From Tsukamurella conjunctivitidis (GTDB taxonomy: Bacteria; Actinomycetota; Actinomycetes; Mycobacteriales; Mycobacteriaceae): a DNA stretch of 64,000 nt. The DNA lies in NCBI RefSeq assembly GCF_007858475.1, contig NZ_VIGX01000003.1, positions 1 through 64,000 of the forward strand, written 5' to 3'. Positions 11,014 through 21,657 of this stretch are shown one piece after another. A program made the translations under genes and the position numbers. The notes beneath the pieces were generated by a model. It was not told where the DNA came from. It saw only the letters and a list, made by a program, of their open reading frames with translations, and searched no databases. Each line of letters begins with the position of its first letter. Position 1 is the stretch's first letter.

Positions 11014-11303
11014 CTGATCAGGCACCCGGCAACGTCGTCTCCCGCCTGAAGGGCTTCGCCGCCAAGCACGACGGTGCGACCGCCGTGCTGCAGAACATGG
11101 GCGAGGAGGGCGTGCGCATCACCCTCGTCGGCGGCGACGGAGTGATGGGCGATCAGATCGTCGCGAACCCGGCGCAGGCGAAGGACGCGGCCGAGAAGGC
11201 CGGACTGGACACCTCCGAGTGGGACCGCGACCTGGTCAGCAAGGCCACCACGGAGCCCGGCCACCACGAGCGGATGGCGGGCTACCGGGCGTCGTCGCGC
11301 TAG
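11010..11303 (+). CDS. Conserved small protein of unknown function, coupled to ctaA
   Basis: A 97-residue soluble protein without signal or membrane segment. It is rich in Gly, Ala and charged residues, with a hydrophobic core stretch GVRITLVGGDGVMGDQIV near 29-46 and a C-terminal helix with two histidines (TTEPGHHERMAGY). Its ATG overlaps the ctaA stop (ATGA), so it is probably made with CtaA. No family was recognised. It ends nine bases before the convergent DHFR-like gene. Confidence 0.75.
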   Translation: MTDQAPGNVVSRLKGFAAKHDGATAVLQNMGEEGVRITLVGGDGVMGDQIVANPAQAKDAAEKAGLDTSEWDRDLVSKATTEPGHHERMAGYRASSR

Positions 11304-11312
11304 CGGGCCGGC

Positions 11313-11882
11313 TCAGGCGCGCTCGTACTGCGCCAGGATCACGCCGATGTCGAACGCGCGGTGCGAGACCAGCTTCCACTGCTGCGGCGCGAAGCCGCCC
11401 GCGAACAGCGGCACACCGTCGCCCGCGGTCACCGGGTAGATCTTCAGCGCCAGCTTGTCGACCTCGGGCGCGAGCGTCGCGGCGAGCGCTCCCCCGCCGC
11501 ACAGCCAGATGTCGCCGCCCTCCTCCTGCTTGAGGGCCCGCACGTGCTCGACGGGATCCTGGGCGACCACCTCGACCTCCGGGAAGTCCGCGGGGTCCAG
11601 CGACCGCGAGTAGACGACCGTGCGCAGGTGCGAGTAGGGATCCTTCACCCCCATGTCCGCGCCGATCCGGTAGGTGGCGGTGCCCATGACGACGGTGTCC
11701 CACTTGGTGAGCAGCGGTGTGATGCCGAGAGCCTCGTGCAGGCCGGTGGGCAGGCCGTCGCCCCACTCCTCGTTCATCTGCCGCGAGTACTCCTCGTCGA
11801 CGGGGTAGAAGTCGTACTGGCCCTCGGGGCCGGCGATCCGACCGTCCAGCGAGACGGCGACGTAGTACACGAGAGAACGCAC
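11313..11882 (-). CDS. Dihydrofolate reductase/RibD C-terminal-like reductase
   Basis: A 189-residue protein of the DHFR-like superfamily (RibD_C domain). The N-terminal YYVAVSLDGRIAG is the classic substrate-side strand, TVVMGTATYR is the dinucleotide-binding turn, and DIWLCGGGALAATL is the Gly-rich second nucleotide motif. Such single-domain members are NADPH-dependent reductases of unassigned substrate. The GTG start at 11882 precedes the conserved VRSLVYYV; upstream in-frame sequence lacks similarity. It converges with the gene ending at 11303 and is divergent from the quinone oxidoreductase. Confidence 0.85.
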   Translation of the reverse strand: MRSLVYYVAVSLDGRIAGPEGQYDFYPVDEEYSRQMNEEWGDGLPTGLHEALGITPLLTKWDTVVMGTATYRIGADMGVKDPYSHLRTVVYSRSLDPADFPEVEVVAQDPVEHVRALKQEEGGDIWLCGGGALAATLAPEVDKLALKIYPVTAGDGVPLFAGGFAPQQWKLVSHRAFDIGVILAQYERA

Positions 11883-11968
11883 GGAGGGACTCCTCGGTCG
11901 TGGGGACTGACGGCCGGATTCTGCAGCCGACGTCGACCCTGCCACACCGCGTGGGGTAGAGATGAGTC

Positions 11969-12934
11969 ATGCGCGCGATCACGGTGATAGAACACGGCGG
12001 CCCCGACGTCCTCGTCTACGGCGAGGCGCCGGATCCGGTGCCGGGCCCCGGCCAGGTGCTGGTCCGCACCGGCGCCATCGGCGTGAACTTCATCGACACG
12101 TACCTCCGCGAGGGCATGTATCCCACTGCGCTGCCGTACATCCCGGGCAGCGAGGGCTCCGGCACCGTCGTCGCTCTCGGCGAGGGCGTGCCCAACCGAA
12201 CGGTGGGCGACGTGGTCGCCTGGTGCGACGGCCCGGGCTCGTACGCCGAGCTCGTCGCGGTCCCGGCGGACCGCACCGTCGTCGTGCCCGACGGTGTCGC
12301 GCCCGAGGTCGCGGCGTCCGTCCTGCTGCAGGGCATGACCGCCCACTACCTGACCCACGACTCGCACCCTGTGCGCCCGGGCGACACCGTGCTCGTCCAC
12401 GCCGGCGCCGGCGGCACGGGCCTGCTGATCACGCAGATGGCGACGGCGTTGGGGGCGCGCGTCGTCACGACGGTCTCGACGGACGAAAAGGAGCGGCTCT
12501 CCCGGGAGGCGGGCGCCTGGCAGGTCCTGCGCTACGACGAGGACGTCGCCGCCCGCGTGCGGGAGCTGACCGACGGGGGCGGCGTGGCCGCCGTGTACGA
12601 CGGCGTCGGTAAGGACACCTTCGAGGCCTCGCTGCTCGCGACCCGGCACAAGGGCATCGTCGTGCTCTTCGGCGCAGCGTCGGGCCCGGTGCCGCCCTTC
12701 GACCTGCAGCGACTCAACCCGCTCGGCTCGCTGTTCGTTCAGCGTCCCACGCTGGCGCACCACGTCGCGACGCCCGAGGACTTCGCGCGGCGCAGCACCG
12801 CGGTGCTCGACGGCCTGCGGGACGGCTCGCTGCGATTCACCGTCGGCGCGACCTACCCGCTGGCCGAGGCCGGGCGCGCCCACACGGACCTGCAGGCTCG
12901 CCGCACCGCGGGTTCGGTGGCGCTACTCCCCTGA
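11969..12934 (+). CDS. qor: NADPH:quinone oxidoreductase, zeta-crystallin type
   Basis: A 321-residue medium-chain dehydrogenase/reductase without structural zinc. It has the N-terminal GroES-like domain with GVNFIDTYLREGMYP and a Rossmann core with the motif VHAGAGGTGLLITQMA near 142-157. It reduces quinones with NADPH by one-electron transfer. It corresponds to Rv1454c, which lies at the same place near ctaA/ctaB in M. tuberculosis. The promoter looks leaderless, with TAGAGA six bases before the ATG. Its end overlaps the convergent flavin oxidoreductase by 12 bases. Confidence 0.92.
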   Translation: MRAITVIEHGGPDVLVYGEAPDPVPGPGQVLVRTGAIGVNFIDTYLREGMYPTALPYIPGSEGSGTVVALGEGVPNRTVGDVVAWCDGPGSYAELVAVPADRTVVVPDGVAPEVAASVLLQGMTAHYLTHDSHPVRPGDTVLVHAGAGGTGLLITQMATALGARVVTTVSTDEKERLSREAGAWQVLRYDEDVAARVRELTDGGGVAAVYDGVGKDTFEASLLATRHKGIVVLFGAASGPVPPFDLQRLNPLGSLFVQRPTLAHHVATPEDFARRSTAVLDGLRDGSLRFTVGATYPLAEAGRAHTDLQARRTAGSVALLP

Positions 12935-14254
12935 CGCGACGCCGGCCGCCGTGAGTGCGGCCCCGTCGGCCGGGCGGTCCGCGAGCCAGCGGCGGTAGCG
13001 GCCCAGGGCGCGGCGCACGACGACCAGGTCGCGCACCAGTGCGAGCGCGGGAAGCACGCCGGGGCGCGGCTCCTTCCCCACGGCCATGCGCCGCAACTGG
13101 TAGCGCACCTGCGCCATGGAGGTCATCGACGCGAGGGGCTTGTTCTTCCAGGTCACGGGCCGCAATGCCGCGACGGTGCCGTTCCCCGCCCGCCAGCGGG
13201 CCGGCAGGTCGGGGGTGACGGAGAGCGCGGTGCCGATGCCCACGACGGCGACGTTCTCCGCGAGCACCGCCTCGGCGGTCTCGCGCCGGGTGATGCCGCC
13301 CGTCAGCATGAGCGGGATCTCGCTGGAAACGGCGAGGTCGGCGGCGAGCTCGAGGAAGTAGGCCTCGCGGGCCACGCTGCGGGCGTCGCCCGGGCGGCCA
13401 TCGGCCGCGGGCCGCGTGGCGCCCGTGTCGGCCTGACCCGTGGCGCGGCCGGTCATCGCCGGGCTCTCGTAGCTGCCGCCGGAGACCTCCACGAGGTCGA
13501 CACCGAGCGGGGCCAGCATCGCGATCACGGCCTGGGCGTCGGTGGCGTCGAAGCCACCGCGCTGGAAGTCGGCGGAGTTGAGCTTGACCGCCACTGCGAA
13601 ATCGGGCGCGACCTCGGCGCGGATCGCGCGGACGATCTCGAGGAGCAGGCGCGCGCGGTTCTCGAGGCTGCCGCCCCACTCGTCGGTGCGGGTGTTGACC
13701 AGCGGCGAGAGGAACTGGGAGAGCAGGTAGCCGTGGGCGGCGTGCACCTCGACACCGTCGAATCCGGCTTCCTCGGCGCGGCGGGCGGTGGTCGCGAAGC
13801 GGGCGATGGTGGCGCGGATCTGCGGGACGGTCATGGCGACGGGGGTCGCGAACCGGTTCGACAGGGCACTGCCCAGGTCGACGGGCTTGGCGGACGGCGC
13901 CCACACGACACCGGGCATGTCCTTCTGGATCTGCCGGCCCGGGTGGCTGATCTGCATCCAGATGCTCGCGCCGTTCTCCTTGGCGGCGTCGGCCCACGCC
14001 CGGAAGGGCTGCAGCGGCGAGCGCGCGTCGAAGACGATCGCGCCGGGGCCGGTGAGTGCCTCGGCGTGCACCATCACGTTGCCGGTGATGAGCAGGCCCG
14101 TTCCGCCCGCGCCCCAACGCCGGTACAGCTCGACGGTGCGAACGTCCGGTGCCTGCTCGGCGCCGGCGATCCCCTCCTCCATCGCCGCCTTGGCGACGCG
14201 GTTGGGCAGTACCGCCCCGGAGCGGAGCGTGAGCGGCGAGAACAGGTCGGGCAT
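12923..14254 (-). CDS. NADH:flavin oxidoreductase, old yellow enzyme family
   Basis: A 443-residue TIM-barrel FMN enzyme. Visible are LPNRVAKAAMEEG near the N-terminus, the barrel motif VHAAHGYLLSQFLSPLVNTRTDEWGGSLENRARL with the HxxHGYL substrate-binding residues, and the FMN-phosphate loops ending in a GGITRRETAE strand. Length and lack of a C-terminal FAD/iron-sulfur domain put it with the single-domain ene-reductases. Start ATG at 14254; an upstream ATG at 14293 is rejected because it falls inside the operator. Probably controlled by the divergent TetR gene. Confidence 0.9.
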   Translation of the reverse strand: MPDLFSPLTLRSGAVLPNRVAKAAMEEGIAGAEQAPDVRTVELYRRWGAGGTGLLITGNVMVHAEALTGPGAIVFDARSPLQPFRAWADAAKENGASIWMQISHPGRQIQKDMPGVVWAPSAKPVDLGSALSNRFATPVAMTVPQIRATIARFATTARRAEEAGFDGVEVHAAHGYLLSQFLSPLVNTRTDEWGGSLENRARLLLEIVRAIRAEVAPDFAVAVKLNSADFQRGGFDATDAQAVIAMLAPLGVDLVEVSGGSYESPAMTGRATGQADTGATRPAADGRPGDARSVAREAYFLELAADLAVSSEIPLMLTGGITRRETAEAVLAENVAVVGIGTALSVTPDLPARWRAGNGTVAALRPVTWKNKPLASMTSMAQVRYQLRRMAVGKEPRPGVLPALALVRDLVVVRRALGRYRRWLADRPADGAALTAAGVASGE

Positions 14255-14277
14255 GGCGTGGCCTTCCGAAGACGCGA

Positions 14278-14294
14278 TGTGAGCAGCGCTCACA
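14278..14294. promoter_or_regulatory. Operator 1 for the divergent TetR regulator
   Basis: TGTGAGC-AGC-GCTCACA is a perfect 7-bp inverted repeat with a three-base centre. It lies 24 bases before the flavin oxidoreductase start. Its near-copy follows at a centre-to-centre distance of 20 bases. Confidence 0.75.
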
Positions 14295-14297
14295 TGA

Positions 14298-14314
14298 TGT
14301 GAACGGCGCTCACA
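14298..14314. promoter_or_regulatory. Operator 2 for the divergent TetR regulator
   Basis: TGTGAAC-GGC-GCTCACA is the same repeat with one base changed in the left arm. Two sites about two helical turns apart between divergent genes suggest cooperative binding of two TetR dimers. A much weaker third copy (TGTAAGC-GGT-GTCAACA) is at 14325-14341. Confidence 0.7.
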
Positions 14315-14349
14315 CTAGCAGATATGTAAGCGGTGTCAACACGATGTTG

Positions 14350-14355
14350 TAGAGT
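14350..14355 (+). promoter_or_regulatory. -10 box of a probable leaderless tetR promoter
   Basis: TAGAGT ends six bases before the ATG of the TetR gene and there is no Shine-Dalgarno sequence. The weak third operator copy immediately upstream would cover the -35 region. Confidence 0.5.
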
Positions 14356-14361
14356 GAACCC

Positions 14362-14928
14362 ATGACCACGACCTACCACCACGGCGACCTGCCCGGCGCC
14401 CTGGTCAGCGCGGCCGTCGAGATCCTCGACGAGGAGGGCGGCGCGAACGATCTGTCGCTGCGCGCCGTGGCCCGGCGGGCGGGCGTCTCCACCGCCGCGC
14501 CCTACCGGCATTTCCCGGACCGGGGCGCGCTGATCTCCGCCGTCGCCGCCGTCGGGTACCGCGAACTCGCCACCGCACTGACGAAGGCGAGCCCGGCACC
14601 GTCGGGCCCCGAGGACCTCGCCGACATCGCGATCGCCTACGTCGACTTCGCACTGCAGCGGACCGGAATGTTCCGGGCCATGTTCGCCGAGCCCTGCGGC
14701 ACCGAACCGGATCGCGTCGAGGCGGTCGAGGCGATCAAGGCGTATCTCACCGCACTGGTCCGCAGCACCCTGCCCGCGTCCGAATCCGAGGACACCGCCA
14801 CGGCCGTGTGGGCGCTGGTCCACGGGCTGGCCTTCCTGCACCTCGACGGGAAGTTCGACGCCACCTCGCCCGACGAGGTCCATCGGCGCGTCCGCGCGAC
14901 CGTGAACGCCGCGCTGCACATCGCCTGA
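14362..14928 (+). CDS. TetR/AcrR-family transcriptional regulator
   Basis: A 188-residue TetR-type repressor. The N-terminal HTH covers about residues 8-55 with LRAVARRAGVSTAAPYRHFPDRGALISAVA. The C-terminal ligand domain is of the WHG type (WALVHGLAFLHLDGKF). It sits head to head with the old-yellow-enzyme gene across a 107-base region holding the twin operators, so it most likely controls that gene and itself. The ligand is unknown. Confidence 0.9.
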   Translation: MTTTYHHGDLPGALVSAAVEILDEEGGANDLSLRAVARRAGVSTAAPYRHFPDRGALISAVAAVGYRELATALTKASPAPSGPEDLADIAIAYVDFALQRTGMFRAMFAEPCGTEPDRVEAVEAIKAYLTALVRSTLPASESEDTATAVWALVHGLAFLHLDGKFDATSPDEVHRRVRATVNAALHIA

Positions 14929-14939
14929 CGGCCGGACGG

Positions 14940-15560
14940 TCAGCGCGCGGCGAACTCCGCGAGGCCGTCGCCGGACAGTTCCGGCAGATACGCATCCCGC
15001 CCGGTCAGCGCCATGACCAGCGCCAGCGTGGTCCCCGCCACCTCGGGCCCGGAGCCCGCGGTGAAGTCACCGTCGGTCGCGCGCAGCCGCACCCCGCGAG
15101 CGCGCGATGCGGAGGGCACCATGAGGTCGGACCCGGAGTAGAGCTGCGCGAGCCGCGTCAGCGCTTCCATCGGGTACTCCCGCTGCAGGCCCGACGGTCG
15201 GCGGATGTCCTCGGCGTGGACGACGGCTTCGCCGAGCATCGCCACGACGGGGATCGGCGCCTTCGTCCTACTGGTCTCGATCGCGCGGAAGCGCCGCAAG
15301 GTGTCGGCGGAGTCGCCCCCGAGGCGCTTGGCCAGCCGCTGGGCGACATTGGCATCGAAGTCGAACCGGTTGCGGAGCACGCCCGCGAACCAGACGACGG
15401 GGTTGTCGGAGGCGCCCGCGGTCAGGTGTGCGAGCACCTCGCGCACCGTGAGTCCCGCACAGAGCGACGGCGTACGCCACTGCTCCTCGGTGAGATCGGC
15501 CAGATCGTCGGCGAGTGCGGCGCGTTCCGCGAAGATCAGACTCCAGAGGCGCGCGTCCAT
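14940..15560 (-). CDS. DinB/maleylpyruvate isomerase-like (mycothiol-dependent family) protein
   Basis: A 206-residue protein of the TIGR03083 family (DinB-like four-helix bundle, mycothiol-dependent maleylpyruvate isomerase N domain). Metal-ligand histidines are expected in VREVLAHLTAGA near residue 48 and in GEAVVHAEDIRRP near residue 121; both are seen. The conserved N-terminal EERAALADDLADLTEEQW-like helix and LCAGLTVREVLAH motif fit well. Activity is unproven for most members. It lies 10 bases downstream of ctaB on the same strand, so it may be co-transcribed. Confidence 0.82.
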   Translation of the reverse strand: MDARLWSLIFAERAALADDLADLTEEQWRTPSLCAGLTVREVLAHLTAGASDNPVVWFAGVLRNRFDFDANVAQRLAKRLGGDSADTLRRFRAIETSRTKAPIPVVAMLGEAVVHAEDIRRPSGLQREYPMEALTRLAQLYSGSDLMVPSASRARGVRLRATDGDFTAGSGPEVAGTTLALVMALTGRDAYLPELSGDGLAEFAAR

Positions 15561-15570
15561 GCCGATCAGA

Positions 15571-16551
15571 CTAATGCCCGAGCAACTGCCAGACCGTGCT
15601 GTAGTTGAGGATCGAGTCGACGGAGAGCGCGCAGAACAGCAGCGCGAGGTAGTTGTTCGACTGCAGGAAGACCTTGAGCGGCTTGATCTCCTGACCGGCC
15701 TTGGTCTGCGCGTACAGCTTGTGCACCGCGTACAGGAACCAGCCACCGCACAGTGCGGCCGCGATGGCGTACACCAGGCCCGCGGCGGGGATCAACACGA
15801 GCGTGGTGATCACGGTGGCCCACGTGTACCAGACCATCTGCCGCGCGACGACGGTCTCCGGCGCCACGACGGGCAGCATCGGCACACCGGCGGCCTTGTA
15901 GTCCTCGCGGTAGCGCATGGCGAGCGCCCAGGTGTGCGGTGGCGTCCAGAAGAAGATCACCAGGAACAACACGATCGCCGGCCACTCGATGGTGCCGGTG
16001 GCGGCCGCCCAGCCCACCAGGGTGGGCATGCAACCGGCCGCGCCGCCCCACACGACGTTCTGCGAGGTACGCCGCTTGAGCAGCATCGTGTACACGAACA
16101 GGTAGAACGCGATCGTGACCAGCACCAGCACCGCGGCCAGCAGGTTCGCCATCACCGAGAGCCACGCGAAGGACGCCGCTGCGAGCACGAGCCCGAAGAT
16201 CAGGGCGTGCCGGACCGGCACGGCGTGCCGGGCGAGCGGGCGCCGCTCGGTGCGCTTCATCTTCTGGTCGATGTCGGCGTCCGCGACCATGTTCAGCGTG
16301 TTCGCCGACGCGGCGCCCAGCCAGCCGCCGAACAGCGTCGACAGGATGAGCGGCAGGTTCACGTGGCCGCGGTCCGCGAGCAGCATCACGGGGATGGTCG
16401 CGACGAGCAGCAGCTCGATCACCTTGGGCTTGGTGAGGGCGATGTACGCGAGCACGGTCTGCAGGACGCGGCCGGCGAAGGTGCCGGGCACCGGCGCGGC
16501 CGCCGAGCGAGCGTCTGGGGTGTTCGTCCCGTGCCCGCCCTTGAAAACCAT
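15571..16551 (-). CDS. ctaB: CtaB, protoheme IX farnesyltransferase (heme O synthase)
   Basis: A 326-residue UbiA-family prenyltransferase with nine membrane helices that joins farnesyl diphosphate to heme B, giving heme O for CtaA. The two Asp-rich motifs are present: [20 protein letters not shown] near 83-102, and in the second half [16 protein letters not shown] after [12 protein letters not shown]. The start MVFKGGHGT is the first ATG before homologous sequence; a weak AAGAAGAGAG ribosome site lies upstream. It is divergent from tkt, as in M. tuberculosis (Rv1451/Rv1449c). Confidence 0.94.
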   Translation of the reverse strand: MVFKGGHGTNTPDARSAAAPVPGTFAGRVLQTVLAYIALTKPKVIELLLVATIPVMLLADRGHVNLPLILSTLFGGWLGAASANTLNMVADADIDQKMKRTERRPLARHAVPVRHALIFGLVLAAASFAWLSVMANLLAAVLVLVTIAFYLFVYTMLLKRRTSQNVVWGGAAGCMPTLVGWAAATGTIEWPAIVLFLVIFFWTPPHTWALAMRYREDYKAAGVPMLPVVAPETVVARQMVWYTWATVITTLVLIPAAGLVYAIAAALCGGWFLYAVHKLYAQTKAGQEIKPLKVFLQSNNYLALLFCALSVDSILNYSTVWQLLGH

Positions 16552-16594
16552 CTGTGCCGCACTCTCTTCTTCACGGGTCCGGGCGCAGCCGGAC

Positions 16595-16693
16595 TCATTT
16601 CCTCCGCGGCCGGGGCTGACCGACCGCGGGCGCCGGGACTCGCGCCCCGCCGCGGGCCCGCGACCGGCGCCGACCCCATCTACTACGAGCCAT
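16595..16693 (-). CDS. Possible 32-codon arginine-rich leader ORF upstream of ctaB
   Basis: An ATG at 16693 is preceded by a full GGAGG ribosome site six bases away, stronger than that of ctaB itself. It opens a 32-codon frame with about eleven arginines ([10 protein letters not shown] at its start) that ends at a TGA 43 bases before the ctaB ATG. It could be a regulatory upstream ORF or chance in GC-rich DNA. No homologue is known to me. Confidence 0.3.
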   Translation of the reverse strand: MARSRWGRRRSRARGGARVPAPAVGQPRPRRK

Positions 16694-16857
16694 GGTAGTC
16701 CTCCGTCCCCGCGGCGCCGAATCGGGTTCGTCACTGCGAAGAGTGATGCCGACCGCCTCGGAGACCTACCCGGTAGTTTCCGCAGACCGTGCATCGGCGC
16801 CGAGTAGGGTTCACACTTGAGCACGCACGCCCCCACGACCAGGAGAGTCCGCCAGCC

Positions 16858-18957
<2,100 letters not shown>

Positions 18958-18964
18958 CCACACC

Positions 18965-20071
18965 ATGGCTCAGAACCCGAATCTCGCAGCACTGTACGAA
19001 GCCGGCGTCTCCGTCTGGCTCGACGACCTCTCGCGCAGCCTGATCGAGTCCGGCGACCTCAAGGCGCTCACCGAGACCGACTCCGTCACCGGCGTCACCA
19101 CGAACCCGGCGATCTTCCAGTCCGCGCTGTCCAAGGGCACCGATTACGACGCGCAGGTCGCCGAGCTCAAGGCCCGCGGCGCCGACGTGGACGAGACGAT
19201 CCGCACCGTCACCACCGACGACGTGCGCGCCGCGTGCGACGTGCTCGCCCCCGTCTTCGAGAAGACCGGCGGCCTGGACGGGCGCGTCTCGATCGAGGTC
19301 GATCCCCGACTCGCGCACGACACGGACGCCACCGTCGCCCAGGCGATCGAGCTGCACCGCATCGTCGACCGGCCGAACGTGCTCATCAAGATCCCCGCGA
19401 CACTGGCCGGGCTCCCCGCGATCACCCGCGTCATCGCCGAGGGCATCTCGGTGAACGTGACGCTGATCTTCTCGGTCGAGCGGCACCGGCAGGTCATGGA
19501 CGCCTACCTCGACGGCATCGAGGCGGCGGCCGCGGCGGGCAGGAACGTCGCCGACATCTACTCGGTGGCCTCGTTCTTCGTCTCCCGCGTGGACACCGAG
19601 ATCGACAAGCGGCTCGAGGCGATCGGTACCGACGCGGCGCTCGCGCTGCGCGGCAAGGCGGGCCTCGCCAATGCGCGTCTGGCGTACGCGGCGTACGAGG
19701 AGATCTTCGGCGCCGCCCGGTTCGCCGCGATCGAGGGCGCCAACGTCCAACGGCCGCTGTGGGCGTCGACGGGCGTGAAGAACCCGGACTACCCGGACAC
19801 GCTGTACGTGGCCGGACTGATCGCGCCGAACACCGTCAACACCATGCCGGGCGCCACGATGTCCGCCTTCGCCGACCACGGCGAGGTCACCGACGGCACC
19901 ATCCTCGGCCGCGCCGAGGACTCGGCGCAGGTCTTCGGCGATCTGCAGGGCGCGGGCGTCGACCTCGCCGAGGTCTTCGAGCTCCTGGAGACCGAGGGCG
20001 TGGAGAAGTTCGAGCAGGCCTGGCAGAAGCTGCTCGACGCGACTGCCGAGCAACTCGAGGCCAAGGCCTAG
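18965..20071 (+). CDS. tal: Transaldolase
   Basis: A 368-residue class I transaldolase of the bacterial/actinobacterial type. The N-terminal SVWLDDLSR and [13 protein letters not shown], and the Schiff-base lysine in [16 protein letters not shown] near residue 142, are clear; the C-terminal barrel strand carries [21 protein letters not shown]. It transfers dihydroxyacetone units between sugar phosphates. It starts seven bases after tkt and precedes zwf by 68 bases. Confidence 0.95.
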   Translation: MAQNPNLAALYEAGVSVWLDDLSRSLIESGDLKALTETDSVTGVTTNPAIFQSALSKGTDYDAQVAELKARGADVDETIRTVTTDDVRAACDVLAPVFEKTGGLDGRVSIEVDPRLAHDTDATVAQAIELHRIVDRPNVLIKIPATLAGLPAITRVIAEGISVNVTLIFSVERHRQVMDAYLDGIEAAAAAGRNVADIYSVASFFVSRVDTEIDKRLEAIGTDAALALRGKAGLANARLAYAAYEEIFGAARFAAIEGANVQRPLWASTGVKNPDYPDTLYVAGLIAPNTVNTMPGATMSAFADHGEVTDGTILGRAEDSAQVFGDLQGAGVDLAEVFELLETEGVEKFEQAWQKLLDATAEQLEAKA

Positions 20072-20139
20072 CTCCCGGTGATCTGGACGATGCGCACCGC
20101 CGGAACCACGGACCGCCACGAGCTGGGCGGGGCCCGGTG

Positions 20140-21657
20140 ATGCCCGGCAATCCCCTCCGGGATCCGAAGGACCGGCGCCTGCCGCGGATCGCGGGGCCCT
20201 CGTCCCTGGTGATCTTCGGTGTCACCGGTGACCTCTCGCGGCGCAAACTGATGCCCGCCGTGTACGACCTGGCCAACCGCGGCCTGCTCCCGCCGGGCTT
20301 CTCGCTGGTCGGCTTCGGCCGTCGCCCGTGGACCGACGAGGACTTCGCGGCCACGGTGCGGGAGGCCGCGAAGGCGCACTCGCGCACCGAGTTCCGCGAG
20401 GACGTCTGGGAGCGTCTCGCGGAGGGCATCCGGTTCGTCCAGGGCGCGTTCGACGACGACGACTCCTTCGATCGGCTCTCCGCCGCCTTGGAGGATCTCG
20501 ATCGGGTGCGCGGCACCGGCGGCAACACGGCGTTCTACCTGTCGATCCCGCCGGACGCCTTCCCGACCGTGTGCGAGCAGCTCAAACGATCGGGGCTGGC
20601 CGACCAGTCGCAGGGCTGGCGGCGCGTGGTCATCGAGAAGCCCTTCGGGCACGACCTGGAGTCGGCGCAGAAGCTCAACGCCGTGGTCAACGACGTCTTC
20701 CCCGAGCAGTCGGTTTTCCGGATCGACCACTACCTCGGCAAGGAGACGGTGCAGAACATCCTCGCCCTGCGCTTCGCAAATCAGCTCTTCGAGCCGACGT
20801 GGAACAGCCACTACGTGGACAGCGTGCAGATCACCATGGCCGAGGACATCGGCCTCGGCGGCCGCGCCGGCTATTACGATGGCATCGGCGCCGCCCGCGA
20901 CGTGATCCAGAACCACCTGCTCCAGCTCATGGCGCTCATCGCGATGGAGGAGCCGACGAGCTTCCATCCGGCGGAGCTGCAGGCCGAGAAGATCAAGGTG
21001 CTCTCGGCGACCTCCCCCGTCGAGCCGCTCGCCGAGACCTCCGCTCGCGGCCAGTACGGGCCGGGCTGGCAGGGCAGCGAGAAGGTCGTGGGCCTGCTGC
21101 AGGAGGAGGGCTTCAGCGAGACCTCCACGACGGAGACCTACGCCGCGATCACCGTCGAGATCGCCTCGCGCCGATGGGCCGGCGTGCCCTTCTACCTGCG
21201 CACGGGCAAGCGGCTGGGCCGGCGGGTCACGGAGATCGCTCTGATGTTCAAGCGCGCCCCGCACCTGCCCTTCGACGACACCATGACGGAGGAGCTCGGC
21301 CAGAACGCGCTCGTCATCCGCGTCCAGCCCGACGAGGGCGTGACCCTCCGGTTCGGTTCCAAGGTGCCGGGCAGCTCGATGGAGGTCCGCGACGTCAACA
21401 TGGACTTCAGCTACGGCGAGGCCTTCACGGTGAGCTCGCCCGAGGCCTACGAGCGGCTGATCCTCGACGTCCTGCTCGGCGAGCCCTCGCTGTTCCCCGT
21501 GAACGCCGAGGTCGAGCTCTCCTGGAAGATCCTCGACCCGGTGCTCGCGCTGTGGGCCGAGGGCGGTAGGCCCGAGCAGTACGAGTCCGGGTCCTGGGGC
21601 CCGACGACGGCGGACGAGATGCTGGCCCGGACCGGAAGGACGTGGCGCCGACCATGA
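20140..21657 (+). CDS. zwf: Glucose-6-phosphate 1-dehydrogenase
   Basis: A 505-residue enzyme making 6-phosphogluconolactone and NADPH. The NADP fold starts VIFGVTGDLSRRKLMPA near 24-40, the phosphate-binding VIEKPFGHDLESA and active-site RIDHYLGKETVQNI follow, and the C-terminal WEGVPFYLRTGKRL-like segment (here WAGVPFYLRTGKRL) is present. The ATG at 20140 is used; a GTG directly before it is possible. The 3' end overlaps opcA by four bases. It corresponds to zwf2 of mycobacteria. Confidence 0.95.
   Translation: MPGNPLRDPKDRRLPRIAGPSSLVIFGVTGDLSRRKLMPAVYDLANRGLLPPGFSLVGFGRRPWTDEDFAATVREAAKAHSRTEFREDVWERLAEGIRFVQGAFDDDDSFDRLSAALEDLDRVRGTGGNTAFYLSIPPDAFPTVCEQLKRSGLADQSQGWRRVVIEKPFGHDLESAQKLNAVVNDVFPEQSVFRIDHYLGKETVQNILALRFANQLFEPTWNSHYVDSVQITMAEDIGLGGRAGYYDGIGAARDVIQNHLLQLMALIAMEEPTSFHPAELQAEKIKVLSATSPVEPLAETSARGQYGPGWQGSEKVVGLLQEEGFSETSTTETYAAITVEIASRRWAGVPFYLRTGKRLGRRVTEIALMFKRAPHLPFDDTMTEELGQNALVIRVQPDEGVTLRFGSKVPGSSMEVRDVNMDFSYGEAFTVSSPEAYERLILDVLLGEPSLFPVNAEVELSWKILDPVLALWAEGGRPEQYESGSWGPTTADEMLARTGRTWRRP

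Noticed and set aside
14325-14341. Third TetR operator copy
   Set aside because: Only four of seven arm positions are symmetric; kept as a remark and not as a feature.
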